A model generated the notes under the pieces. That model worked only from the letters and a program-made list of their open reading frames with translations, had not been told where the DNA came from and made no database searches. DNA of 35,978 nt, taken from assembly GCA_009697815.1 (NCBI GenBank), contig WLRQ01000026.1, positions 1 through 35,978 on the forward strand. Direction: 5' to 3'. This document shows positions 8,892 through 16,967 of the stretch, piece after piece. Source of the stretch: Actinomycetota bacterium. GTDB lineage: Bacteria; Actinomycetota; Actinomycetes; S36-B12; CAIYMF01. Each line of letters starts with the position of its first letter. The stretch's first letter is position 1. The translations under genes were made by a program, and so were the position numbers.

Positions 8892-9707
8892 TCATGCCCC
8901 GATGAACTTGGGGGTTCGCTTGGCCTTGAAGGAGTCGAGTGCCTCACGCATGTCCGCAGTGGTCGACAGGAGTGCCTGTCCACGATTCTCCAGCTCTAGT
9001 GCGGCCGCATATGAGGTGATCTCCTGGTTGCGCTGGATCGCGCGCTTGGACATCCGGACGCCGCCCGGTGAGTTCTGCGCGATGAGCGTGGCCATGGCGA
9101 TGGCCTCGTTCATGAGCTCGTCACTGGCGACGACGCGATTGGCGAGACCGATCTCGACTGCCTCGTCGGCGCCCACGAGCCTTCCGGTGAAGCCGATTTC
9201 CGCAGCCCGTCCGCTGCCCACAAGGCGGGTGAGGTTGTAGGACGTGCCGAGTTCACCCATCGACAGGCCCACCTTGATGAACGCGGCACCGAAGAGGGCA
9301 GTCGGGGCTACGAGCCGGATGTCCGCGGCAAGTGCCAGCGAGAGCCCGCCGCCGGTGGCGGCGCCATGGATCGCCCCGATCACGGGGAAGGGCAGGTGTC
9401 GGATTGCCGCCATTCCACTCGCGGCCGTCTCCTGGAACTTGAGGAAGTCGCGAACGCCCATCCGCGTGATCACCTCAATCTCGTCGAGGTCGAAGCCCGC
9501 GCAGAATGCGCGCTCGCCGGCACCTGTGACGATCAGCGCGCGAACATCGCTGTCGCGGAGGGCGCGTGCTGCGATGTTGTACTCGGTGAACATCCGCACG
9601 GTCTGCGAGTTCATGCGGTCGGGCCGGTTGTTGCGCAGTACCGCAATATCGCCGTCGAGAACCTCGAGCGAGAGCGTCTCGAGTTCGGGTATCACCAAGG
9701 TCGCCAT
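8892..9707 (-). CDS. Enoyl-CoA hydratase/isomerase family protein (crotonase 1)
   Basis: A 271-residue crotonase with the oxyanion-hole segments AFCAGFDL (around residue 70) and HGAATGGGLSLALAADIRL (around 120). The two glutamates that catalyse hydration in classical enoyl-CoA hydratase are not there: Ser123 and Phe143 occupy those alignment positions. An acidic residue, Glu152, follows in GLSMGELGTSY. By family knowledge this points to an isomerase, dehydratase or other crotonase reaction, or to a divergent hydratase. The start has AGGAG five bases upstream. It is about half identical by eye to the next gene upstream, sharing the C-terminal SSYAAALELENRGQALL-type stretch, so the pair arose by tandem duplication. 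It belongs to the leftward unit starting at 11476. Confidence 0.9.
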   Translation of the reverse strand: MATLVIPELETLSLEVLDGDIAVLRNNRPDRMNSQTVRMFTEYNIAARALRDSDVRALIVTGAGERAFCAGFDLDEIEVITRMGVRDFLKFQETAASGMAAIRHLPFPVIGAIHGAATGGGLSLALAADIRLVAPTALFGAAFIKVGLSMGELGTSYNLTRLVGSGRAAEIGFTGRLVGADEAVEIGLANRVVASDELMNEAIAMATLIAQNSPGGVRMSKRAIQRNQEITSYAAALELENRGQALLSTTADMREALDSFKAKRTPKFIGA

Positions 9708-9781
9708 GAAGGCTCCTGTCGGGCCGGGGGTGGTCGTGGGGCAGGGTGCGATGTGCGCGAGGGCGACACCGTCGCGGGAGA

Positions 9782-10591
9782 CTACTTGCCGGTGAACACT
9801 GGCTTGCGCTTCTCCTTGAAGGCCGCAAGCGCCTCGGGCATGTCGGCGCTGCGGGTGAGCAGGGCCTGTCCGCGGTTCTCCAATTCCAGTGCTGCGGCGT
9901 ACGAAGAGATCTCCATATTCGCCTGCAGCGCTCTCTTCGAGAGCTGAACACCACCGGGTGAATTGGCGACGATCGACTCTGCCAAGGAAACGGCCGCGTC
10001 CATCAGGTCGCTGTCGTCGTGGACGGCATTGACCAGTCCGATGCGACCGGCCTCCTCGGCCAACACGAAGCGCCCGGTGAAGCAGATCTCGCTGGCCAAC
10101 GCCGGGCCGATCAATCGGGTCAGGAGCCAGGAGACGCCGAGGTCGCCAGCGGAGAGTCCGATGCGCACGAACGCTGCGTTGAACTTGGCCGAGGTCGAGG
10201 CGAGTCGGATGTCTGCGGCGAGGGACAGTGAGAGACCGCCGCCCGCGGCCGGGCCGTTGACGGCCGCGATGACCGGAACCCGCATGCCGCGGATCGCGAT
10301 CAGTGAGCGCGCAGCGCGCTCCTGCTGATCGAGGAATCCGAGTGCCCCGAGGTTCGGGAGGTCGTCGGCGTCGGCGAGGTCGAATCCTGCGCAGAAGGCC
10401 TTACCGGCTCCGGTCATGATCACGACGCGACACTCGTCGTCGGCGTCAAGTAGCTGAGCCACGTGCTCGAACTCGCGGAACATGGTGTGGGTCATCGCGT
10501 TGTAGCGATCCGGACGATTCAACGTCACGACGGCGACCCCGGGTGAGGCTTCGTGAAGCAGGAGGGTCTCGTACTCGTGGTTCAAATCCAT
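9782..10591 (-). CDS. Enoyl-CoA hydratase/isomerase family protein (crotonase 2)
   Basis: A 269-residue crotonase, paralogue of the downstream gene. Segments AFCAGFDLADADD (about residue 66) and NGPAAGGGLSLSLAADIRL (about 112-130) form the CoA pocket and oxyanion hole. Ser121 and Phe141 replace the two canonical catalytic glutamates, and Asp150 lies in GLSAGDLG, as Glu152 does in the partner. It has an AAGGA site six bases before the ATG. The gap to the phosphatase gene upstream is 42 bases and to crotonase 1 is 74 bases, compatible with one transcript. Retention of two copies with the same replaced residues suggests two different CoA-ester substrates or a hetero-oligomer; this is inference. 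Confidence 0.9.
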   Translation of the reverse strand: MDLNHEYETLLLHEASPGVAVVTLNRPDRYNAMTHTMFREFEHVAQLLDADDECRVVIMTGAGKAFCAGFDLADADDLPNLGALGFLDQQERAARSLIAIRGMRVPVIAAVNGPAAGGGLSLSLAADIRLASTSAKFNAAFVRIGLSAGDLGVSWLLTRLIGPALASEICFTGRFVLAEEAGRIGLVNAVHDDSDLMDAAVSLAESIVANSPGGVQLSKRALQANMEISSYAAALELENRGQALLTRSADMPEALAAFKEKRKPVFTGK

Positions 10592-10633
10592 GGAGTGTCC
10601 TTGACGTCGCCGGGTGGGTGAGAAGTCGGTGCC

Positions 10634-11476
10634 CTATGCGGGTGTGGTCGTGGTGGTCGCACCGAGGTGCGCGGCGCCCAGCAGCGCTTCGCGCATCGAG
10701 TCGAGCTCGGCGGGCAGCAGCCCCCCGGCATTCACCAGATAGTCGGTGGCGGAGCCGTAGACGTCATCTACGTGGCTCAGTGCTGCTTCCATTGCGATGG
10801 CCGGTGTCTCGAATAGCACTCGTGCCACCTCGGCCGAGACGCCCGCCTCGCGGAACATCTCACCGAAGTCATGGACTCGATTGGGGCGCAGAATCCCCGT
10901 GAGCGTGTAGTCGGCGACCACCGTCGCTCGAGGCACCCCGAGCGCCTCCAGGATCAGCGCGATCAACAGCCCTGTGCGGTCCTTTCCCGCGGAGCAGTGC
11001 ACCAGGACGGGGAGGTTGTCGGCGGTCGCGATGATGCGGCACGCGGTGGCGAAGACACCGGCTCGACGATCGAGGCACTCGCGATAGAAGGCCGCCATGT
11101 CGTCTGCGTCGAACTTGGTACGGGCACCTGAGAGTAGTTGGCCGACATAGTGCGTGTCCGTTCCTTCTCCCCCTTCCGGGATCGGGAGGTACACCACGCG
11201 TGCCCCGGTGGCGGAGGTCCACGCCGAGGGGGTTCGCTCGACCTCGGTGTCCGAGCGAAGATCGATCAGGGTGAGCACGCCGAGCGCGCGCAGCTCCTCG
11301 GCGTTGACGTCGCTCCAGATCGAATGCACGGAGGCTGCGCCCGCGTGGGCGAGCACCTCGGAGCGCAGCAGACGTCCCGATGCGATGGTGCGGCCGTCGG
11401 TGGTGGCGATCCCTCCGACGTCACGCAGGTTCGAGGTCCCCGGGATCGGGATTCGCGTCCCTGACAGATCAATCAC
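10634..11476 (-). CDS. PtpB-like tyrosine/phosphoinositide-type protein phosphatase
   Basis: A 280-residue protein with the Cys-based phosphatase loop HCSAGKDRTG (nucleophile Cys161, Arg167) and N-terminal GTSNLRDVGG, both typical of the Y_phosphatase3 family that includes mycobacterial PtpB. GRLLRSE near residue 35 and IDLRSDTEVE near 71 are further family landmarks. The start is a GTG, with GAGGAA seven bases upstream. It is the first gene of the leftward five-gene unit behind the promoter at 11580-11608. Members of this family dephosphorylate phosphotyrosine, phosphoserine/threonine or phosphoinositides, and some act on small metabolites. Here, beside a kinase-fold gene and crotonases, a small-molecule phosphate ester is a reasonable but unproved substrate. 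The C-terminus ends in a Thr-rich tail. No signal peptide is visible. Confidence 0.88.
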   Translation of the reverse strand: MIDLSGTRIPIPGTSNLRDVGGIATTDGRTIASGRLLRSEVLAHAGAASVHSIWSDVNAEELRALGVLTLIDLRSDTEVERTPSAWTSATGARVVYLPIPEGGEGTDTHYVGQLLSGARTKFDADDMAAFYRECLDRRAGVFATACRIIATADNLPVLVHCSAGKDRTGLLIALILEALGVPRATVVADYTLTGILRPNRVHDFGEMFREAGVSAEVARVLFETPAIAMEAALSHVDDVYGSATDYLVNAGGLLPAELDSMREALLGAAHLGATTTTTPA

Positions 11477-11579
11477 AGAGGGTTCCTCGTTCGCTGGCGA
11501 CGCCGGTGATCCCTGAGCCGCGATCGTGGCTGTGTGCAGTCCGTCGGTCCGGGCGGGAGGCTCCGGGGAGCCTTCCCTA

Positions 11580-11608
11580 AGATTAGAAGCCTTACTAGGC
11601 TAGGTCAA
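11580..11608 (-). promoter_or_regulatory. Sigma-70-type promoter of the leftward phosphatase-crotonase unit
   Basis: Read on the minus strand, TTGACC (11603-11608) and TAATCT (11580-11585) are separated by exactly 17 bases. Transcription would start near 11573, leaving a leader of about 100 bases before the phosphatase GTG. The -35 hexamer lies inside the dyad at 11603-11626. Confidence 0.65.
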
Positions 11609-11626
11609 CCATTAAATGGTATGACC
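11603..11626. promoter_or_regulatory. Candidate operator 1 (dyad with ATGGTATGACC)
   Basis: The segment carries GGTCA at its left end and TGACC at its right end around CCATTAAATGG, giving a nearly symmetrical 24-base dyad. Its right half, ATGGTATGACC (11616-11626), is one base off the ATGGTCNGACC element of the other intergenic regions. It covers the -35 box of the leftward promoter, the position expected for a repressor. The site lies between the divergent phosphatase and ferredoxin reductase genes. Confidence 0.5.
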
Positions 11627-11658
11627 GAAATAGTCGAGATCGGACAGCAGGAGTTCGC

Positions 11659-11679
11659 ATGAAGCAGGCGTGGGCGTGA
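11659..11679 (+). CDS. Possible six-codon leader ORF before the ferredoxin reductase
   Basis: AGGAG followed six bases later by ATG starts a six-codon frame (MKQAWA) whose TGA ends one base before the GTG of the ferredoxin reductase. The reductase GTG itself has only a weak ribosome site. The short frame could deliver ribosomes to that GTG by termination-reinitiation. It could equally be chance. No regulatory codon run is present. Confidence 0.3.
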   Translation: MKQAWA

Positions 11680-11680
11680 C

Positions 11681-12922
11681 GTGTCTACGGGGCGTGAGGT
11701 GATGAACCCGAGCCGCATCGTGGTCGTCGGCGCATCCCTCGCGGGTCTGCGCGCCGTCGAGACTGCCCGGCGTGAGGGCTTCACCGGCTCCCTGGTGCTG
11801 GTGGGAGGTGAGGACTTCCTGCCCTATGACCGCCCGCCGCTGTCGAAGGAACTCATCGACGGTAGCGGCTCCACCTCGGTGCCCTACCTCCCGGGAGTTC
11901 ACGATCTCAGTGACCGGCTCTCGGTGGATCTCAGGCTCGGCACGTGGGCCACAGCGGTGGTGCCGGACGATCGACGCATCGAACTCGGCAACGGCGAGTC
12001 GCTCGAATACGACGCGCTCGTCGTGGCTACCGGCGCGAGTGCCCGCACGTTACCTGGCACCGATCACCTGAGGGGCGTGCACACACTGCGCACGGCAAAC
12101 GACACACACGTCATCCGCGAGGCCCTCGACTCCGGTGCCAGGACAGTTGTCATCGGGGCAGGCTTCATCGGATCCGAGGTGGCGTCCGCAGCGCGCAAGC
12201 GGGGGCTTGAGGTGACCATCGTCGAGGCGCTGCCGACGCCATTGGTTCGGGCAGTGGGCCATACCGCGGGCGCTGCACTCAGCGCGCTGCATACGAGATT
12301 CGGAACCGATCTTCGCGTGAACGCGAGTGTCGCTCGTGTCGAAGGCACTGATCACGTCACGGGTGTGCGCATGTCCGACGGCGAGGTGATCCCGGCAGAT
12401 CTCGTCATCGTGGGGATCGGCGCGACACCCTCGACTCAGTGGCTGCAGTCATCCGGCTTGCTCCTCGATGACGGGCTGGTCACCGATGAGTTTCTTCGTG
12501 CCGCGCCGCGGATCTGGGCTGCAGGTGACGTGGCCCGCTGGTCGAGCCCGGACTTCGGCCGGATGCTGCGCCTCGAGCACTGGAGCAATGCAGGTGATCA
12601 GGGTGCACATGCGATGCGCAACGTCCTGTCCGATACGCCCACGTCCTACCGCCACATCCCGTACTTCTGGTCCGAGTGGTACGGCAACTGGATCCAGTTC
12701 GCCGGGCTGCCCGCCGGGGAGCCACTCGTGGTTGCGGGTGGTTGGGACGAACCGGCCTTCACAGCTCTCTACCGCGACGACGACCGGCTCATCGGAGTGC
12801 TGACCCTCAACAGGCGCGGGGACATCATGAAGTACCGGGCGAAGATTGCCGCCCGCACGTCGTGGGACGACGCACTCGCCTTCGCGGCGACGCGCAAGCC
12901 CACCGACCTGCCTACTCCCTAG
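11681..12922 (+). CDS. FAD-dependent ferredoxin reductase (rhodocoxin/putidaredoxin reductase type)
   Basis: A 413-residue flavoprotein that passes electrons from NAD(P)H to a ferredoxin, here presumably the 3Fe-4S ferredoxin encoded at 16968. The FAD-binding Rossmann motif is VVVGASLAGLRA (residues 15-26), YDRPPLSKE (49-57) is the oxygenase-coupled reductase signature, and VVIGAGFIGSE (156-166) binds the pyridine nucleotide. IWAAGDVARW and LEHWSNAGDQG mark the second FAD segment and the reductase C-terminal domain. The GTG at 11681 is used because the ATG at 11702 has GAGG only two bases away. Its stop shares bases with the stop of the convergent alcohol dehydrogenase gene. It forms a single-gene unit divergent from the phosphatase operon. 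Confidence 0.92.
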   Translation: MSTGREVMNPSRIVVVGASLAGLRAVETARREGFTGSLVLVGGEDFLPYDRPPLSKELIDGSGSTSVPYLPGVHDLSDRLSVDLRLGTWATAVVPDDRRIELGNGESLEYDALVVATGASARTLPGTDHLRGVHTLRTANDTHVIREALDSGARTVVIGAGFIGSEVASAARKRGLEVTIVEALPTPLVRAVGHTAGAALSALHTRFGTDLRVNASVARVEGTDHVTGVRMSDGEVIPADLVIVGIGATPSTQWLQSSGLLLDDGLVTDEFLRAAPRIWAAGDVARWSSPDFGRMLRLEHWSNAGDQGAHAMRNVLSDTPTSYRHIPYFWSEWYGNWIQFAGLPAGEPLVVAGGWDEPAFTALYRDDDRLIGVLTLNRRGDIMKYRAKIAARTSWDDALAFAATRKPTDLPTP

Positions 12923-14025
12923 CCCGCATTGCGCTGGGGATCGAAGCCGTTCATCGTCAGCACGGTACGGAGTGCCTCGCCCGATTGCTGGGCCCGTACC
13001 ACCTCATTGATATCGGCGAGATCGGCAGTGCCGGAGATCAGGCGATCGATCGGCAGGCGACCGGTACGCCAGAGCCTCACCAGCAGTGGCAGATCCCGGT
13101 GCATACTGATGCCGCCATGGAAGCTGCCGGTCAACTTCTTGTCGTCGTGGAAGACCTCATAGGCCGAGATCGCAACCTGCTGATCGGGTCGCCCGGCGCC
13201 GACGACGGTGACGGTGCCACCTCTTCGCGCGGCCTTCCAGGCGGCCTCGACGGTGGGGGGAGCCCCGACCGCGTCGATCACGACATCGAAGTCGCGCACG
13301 GCGGTGGCGAGCTCGTCGGGTGCGACGGCTCGCGTGGCCCCGAGTGTCAGGGCGAGATCGCGTCGAGCCTGCATGGGATCGATTGCCACTAGTTCCGCGG
13401 CACCGGCGACCATGGCGCCCATGATCGCGCTGAGCCCGACGGCGCCGCAGCCGATGACGGCGACGTTGTCGCCCGGCTGCACGTTCGCACTCTTCAGTGC
13501 AGCACCTGCGCCGGTGGGCACAGCGCAGCCGAGCAGTGCCGCGATGTGGAAGGGCACATCGTCATCGACTCGCACGACCGCGTTGGAGGGCACCACGGTG
13601 CGCTCGGCGAAGGTCGCGGTGTTCATCCCCTGGAATACCGGCTTCCCAGCCGACCACAGGCGTTGGGGACGAGTGTCTGGTTCGCCTGCGCGTTGGCTCG
13701 CGGACGAGCGTCGATTCGCGCAGAGGTACTCGTCACCGCGCACGCACGGAACGCACGTGCGGCACGGAGGAACCCACACGACGATCACGTGGTCGCCGAC
13801 CGCGACCGAGGTGACGGACTCCCCGATCTGCGCGACGACCCCCGCACCCTCATGCCCCAGGACCACTGGGGTTGGTTGGCCGAATGTCGTGGTGAGTGAG
13901 AGATCGGAGGCGCACACTCCTGCGGCGCGCAACTCGACGACAACGTCGTTCGGGCCCGGTTCAGCAAGGTCGACGCTGGAGATCTCGAATGTGGTTCCGG
14001 GCTCCCACAGAACTGCTGCCCTCAT
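12919..14025 (-). CDS. Zinc-dependent alcohol dehydrogenase (class III-like MDR family)
   Basis: A 368-residue medium-chain dehydrogenase/reductase. Catalytic zinc ligands are Cys38 and the GHEGAG histidine (His58), with a later Cys in LLGCAVPTGAGA. Structural zinc is held by Cys88, Cys91, Cys94 and Cys102. The Rossmann motif VIGCGAVGLSA binds the nicotinamide cofactor. The overall pattern resembles the glutathione-independent formaldehyde/NDMA-dependent alcohol dehydrogenases of actinobacteria more than short simple ADHs. It begins 16 bases after the aldehyde dehydrogenase stop, in the same leftward unit. The two enzymes would turn a P450-made alcohol into aldehyde and then acid. A longer frame upstream is antisense overlap with the aldehyde dehydrogenase and is not used. 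Confidence 0.92.
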   Translation of the reverse strand: MRAAVLWEPGTTFEISSVDLAEPGPNDVVVELRAAGVCASDLSLTTTFGQPTPVVLGHEGAGVVAQIGESVTSVAVGDHVIVVWVPPCRTCVPCVRGDEYLCANRRSSASQRAGEPDTRPQRLWSAGKPVFQGMNTATFAERTVVPSNAVVRVDDDVPFHIAALLGCAVPTGAGAALKSANVQPGDNVAVIGCGAVGLSAIMGAMVAGAAELVAIDPMQARRDLALTLGATRAVAPDELATAVRDFDVVIDAVGAPPTVEAAWKAARRGGTVTVVGAGRPDQQVAISAYEVFHDDKKLTGSFHGGISMHRDLPLLVRLWRTGRLPIDRLISGTADLADINEVVRAQQSGEALRTVLTMNGFDPQRNAG

Positions 14026-14041
14026 GGTGCTTCTCGATTCC

Positions 14042-15481
14042 CTAGCGTGTCTGCAGGTGAACGGACGTGTAGGACATGTACTGGGCCAGGCCCTCGGGTC
14101 CGAACTCGGTCCCGAGTCCGCTGTCCTTGTGGCCGCTGAAGGGGGCGGCCGCGTTCGACCCGTAGTGGTTGATCCCGATGTTGCCGCTGTCGATACGGCT
14201 GGCCACCGCCACCGCCCGGTCGATGTCGCGGCTGAAGATGGCGCCGGCGAGACCGTAGGGGGAGTCGTTGGTCTGGGCCACGGCGTCGTCGATGTCGGTG
14301 TAGGGCAGTACCGACAGGACGGGTCCGAAGATCTCTTCGCGAGCGATGCGCATCCCGGGGGTGACATCGCGGAAGACCGTGGGCTGCACGAAGTATCCGC
14401 GCGAGAACTCCGTGGCCGCGCCACCTCCGACTACGGCCTTGGCACCTTCGGACCGCCCGATGTCGAGGTAGTCGAGAACTCGGGTCCGCTGGGTGGCCGA
14501 GACGAGCGGGCCGAAGAAGGTCGTGGGGTCGAACGGGTCGCCCATGGGGGCTGAACTGACGACGTCGGAGACGAGATCGACGACCCTGTCGTACTGGTTG
14601 GCGGGCACGAGAAGTCGCGTGCATGCCTTGCAGGTCTGTCCTGTGTTGCGCATCGCCACGCGAAGGATGTTGGCGGCCAGCATGTCGAGGTCGGCATCCT
14701 CGAGCACGATGGCGGCCGACTTGCCGCCGAGTTCGAGCGTCACCGGTCGCAGGCGTTCGCCGCACGCGGCACCGATGGACCGGCCGGCGAGGGTCGATCC
14801 GGTGAAGGAGATCTTGTCGACGTCGGGATGCTCGACGAGAGCCACCCCGGCGTCGTTGCCGCCGGTCACGAGGTTGATGACGCCAGGCGGGAAGCCAGCC
14901 GCGGTGACCGCGTCCATGAGAAGCCGGGCCGCCATGGGCGTCTGGGGTGCCGGCTTGAGGACCGTGGTGCACCCGGCCAGCAGGGCAGGGCCGAGCTTGA
15001 TGATCATCAGGCCCAGTGGGAAGTTCCAGGGCGTGATGAGCCCGGCGACCCCCAGGGGCCTGCGCTGCACGAGGGAACTGCCGGGCGACATCGGGTTCGG
15101 GCGGATGTCGTTACGGGTGAGTTCGTGCTCGAGATCGGCGACGAGCCGAAGGTGTGCCGCGGCATGGCTCGGCGCCGACGCGGTCTCGGAGATCGGGGTC
15201 CCATTCTCGGTCGTGATCACCCTGGTGAGTTCTTTGCCGATCGCCTCGATCTCGTCGGCGAACTTCCTGATCAGCGTGGCGCGGGCCGAGGGCGGAGTGC
15301 TGGCCCACCCGTGCTGTGCGCGTCGGGCGGCGGCTACAGCGGAGTCGATGTCGTGGGAGTCCCCCGAGGGGACATGTGCCCACACCTCTTCGGTGGTGGG
15401 GTTCACTACCTCGAGCTGGCCCACGCCATGGGCCGGGCGCCAGCGGCCGTCGATGTAGAGGTCGTCGTGGATCGGCGGCAT
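14042..15481 (-). CDS. NAD(P)-dependent aldehyde dehydrogenase
   Basis: A 479-residue member of the aldehyde dehydrogenase superfamily, oxidising an aldehyde to its acid. Motifs are TPWNFP (Asn153), the general base in TLELGGKSA (Glu250), and the nucleophile in NTGQTCKACTR (Cys284); EEIFGPVL is the downstream coenzyme-contact motif. The ATG at 15481 follows AGGAGAGGG at good spacing, whereas the extra 27 residues from the start at 15562 do not look like family sequence. It precedes the alcohol dehydrogenase gene by 16 bases and is divergent from the P450 gene across a 220-base region that carries candidate operator 2. Confidence 0.95.
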   Translation of the reverse strand: MPPIHDDLYIDGRWRPAHGVGQLEVVNPTTEEVWAHVPSGDSHDIDSAVAAARRAQHGWASTPPSARATLIRKFADEIEAIGKELTRVITTENGTPISETASAPSHAAAHLRLVADLEHELTRNDIRPNPMSPGSSLVQRRPLGVAGLITPWNFPLGLMIIKLGPALLAGCTTVLKPAPQTPMAARLLMDAVTAAGFPPGVINLVTGGNDAGVALVEHPDVDKISFTGSTLAGRSIGAACGERLRPVTLELGGKSAAIVLEDADLDMLAANILRVAMRNTGQTCKACTRLLVPANQYDRVVDLVSDVVSSAPMGDPFDPTTFFGPLVSATQRTRVLDYLDIGRSEGAKAVVGGGAATEFSRGYFVQPTVFRDVTPGMRIAREEIFGPVLSVLPYTDIDDAVAQTNDSPYGLAGAIFSRDIDRAVAVASRIDSGNIGINHYGSNAAAPFSGHKDSGLGTEFGPEGLAQYMSYTSVHLQTR

Positions 15482-15629
15482 CGGATCCCTCTCCTGTGCG
15501 AGCGCGATGGCCCTGTGACATTCTCGCGCGGGAACATTCTCGACGGTGGCGCAGTCAGTCACGGTTCCAGCGACTCAGGTGATGCTCGCGCTAGTCGGCG
15601 AAGCATACTCAAAGATCAGTCCAATTGAT

Positions 15630-15640
15630 ATGGTCGGACC
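15630..15640. promoter_or_regulatory. Candidate operator 2 (ATGGTCGGACC)
   Basis: An exact ATGGTCNGACC with palindromic core GGTC-G-GACC. The overlapping TATGGT (15629-15634) could be the -10 box of the rightward P450 promoter, so binding would block it. A further half-site-like ATGGTC follows at 15642. The site sits in the divergent region between the aldehyde dehydrogenase and P450 genes. Confidence 0.5.
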
Positions 15641-15701
15641 CATGGTCGTCAGGCTGCCCGCGACGTCGGGCTCACTGGCGAACGGTTGAACGGAGAACGC
15701 A

Positions 15702-16904
15702 ATGACGGACATCGCGGGGGCATCCTCGGTCGACCTGATGGACCTGGGCCCCTTCATCGCTGGCACCGAGAACGAACTCTTCGCGCAGCTGCGAGAGTCC
15801 GACCCGGTGCACTGGAACGACGAGCCCGCCGGCCCGGGGTTCTGGTCGTTGACGCGTTACCAGGATGTCCTCGATGCGATCAACGACCCCGTCACCTTCA
15901 TCAACGGTGACGGCACGCAGATCCTGAGCCGCAAGGTGGAGGGCAAGACCAGCACGGTTCACAACACCGACCCCCCGAGGCACACGGCCCTTCGTCGTCT
16001 GGTCACTCCACACCTGAGGGCTGTGGAGATCCGCCAATGGCAGACGATGATTGACGCGGCCGTCGAGGAGATCCTCGACTCCGTCGAGGGATCCGATGAG
16101 GTCGAACTGGTCAACACGGTGTCGGCTCTGCTGCCGATCCGAGTGCTCGGCCAGGTGCTCGGCGTCCCGCGTGAGGACTGCCCCAAACTCCTCGACTGGA
16201 CCAACCGCGTGGTCTCGGACGACCCGGAGTTCATGACGAGGCCGGACGAGAAGGAACGCGCTCGAGGTGAACTCTTCGACTTCTTCCGCGTCCTGACCGA
16301 GCAGCGTCGGGTCGAGCCGCGCAACGACATCATCTCCAAGCTCGCGCACGCCACACTCGACGGCGAGCCGCTGGGGTGGGACGACCTCGCGGCCTATTAC
16401 TTCGTCCTGGTGGGCGCGGGCAACGAGACCACTCGCAACCTCATCACGGGCACGATCTTGGCCTTCGAGGAGTTTCCCGATGAGCTCGAGAAGCTCCGGG
16501 CGGACCACTCACTCATCCGTCCGGCGATCGAGGAGATGTTGCGCTACGTCACCCCGATCCGCGCTATGCGCAGGACCGCCACCGCGGATGTCGAGATCCA
16601 GGGACGCTCGATCAGCAAGGGCGACAAGGTCGTGCTGTGGTTCCAGTCGGCGAACCGTGATCCGCGCGTGTTCAGCGATCCCGATGTCGTCCGCATCGAT
16701 CGCGCACTGAACGACCATGTCGGCTTCGGCTGGGGCATTCACGCCTGCATGGGTTCTCATCTGGCAAGGGCCGAGGTGACGACGTTCTTCGAGAAGATCC
16801 TCGAGCGCGGGATGTGGTGTCACCCGAGCGGCCCCGTCGAGCGCCTGCACACCAACCAGTTCAATGCCTTCAAGCGGCTCCCGGTTAGGGTGGAGCACCG
16901 CTGA
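15702..16904 (+). CDS. Cytochrome P450
   Basis: A 400-residue soluble bacterial P450, the usual length, catalysing NAD(P)H-driven monooxygenation through a ferredoxin. The haem-binding loop is FGWGIHACMGSHLAR with Cys349 as thiolate ligand. The I-helix oxygen-activation motif is AGNET (Ala239, Gly240, Glu242, Thr243), and Glu278-Arg281 form the ExxR pair of the K helix. NTDPPRHTALRRLV near residue 88 is the C-helix region. A GGAGA site precedes the ATG. The ferredoxin gene follows after 63 bases, presumably on the same transcript, and the reductase lies 2.8 kb to the left. The motif set resembles actinobacterial P450s that hydroxylate steroid, terpene or fatty chains, but the substrate cannot be read from sequence. 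Confidence 0.96.
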   Translation: MTDIAGASSVDLMDLGPFIAGTENELFAQLRESDPVHWNDEPAGPGFWSLTRYQDVLDAINDPVTFINGDGTQILSRKVEGKTSTVHNTDPPRHTALRRLVTPHLRAVEIRQWQTMIDAAVEEILDSVEGSDEVELVNTVSALLPIRVLGQVLGVPREDCPKLLDWTNRVVSDDPEFMTRPDEKERARGELFDFFRVLTEQRRVEPRNDIISKLAHATLDGEPLGWDDLAAYYFVLVGAGNETTRNLITGTILAFEEFPDELEKLRADHSLIRPAIEEMLRYVTPIRAMRRTATADVEIQGRSISKGDKVVLWFQSANRDPRVFSDPDVVRIDRALNDHVGFGWGIHACMGSHLARAEVTTFFEKILERGMWCHPSGPVERLHTNQFNAFKRLPVRVEHR

Positions 16905-16967
16905 GTCCATATCGATAAGTGCGACGTGGAATCAGGTGTTGCCGAGGTCTGTGTGAAAGGGAATCTG

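Noticed and set aside
13208..14554. Plus-strand frame of 448 codons opposite the alcohol and aldehyde dehydrogenase genes
   Set aside because: The opposite strand encodes two clear enzymes with complete motifs; this frame is a G+C-driven shadow.
14493..15458. Plus-strand frame of 321 codons opposite the aldehyde dehydrogenase gene
   Set aside because: Antisense shadow of conserved aldehyde dehydrogenase motifs.
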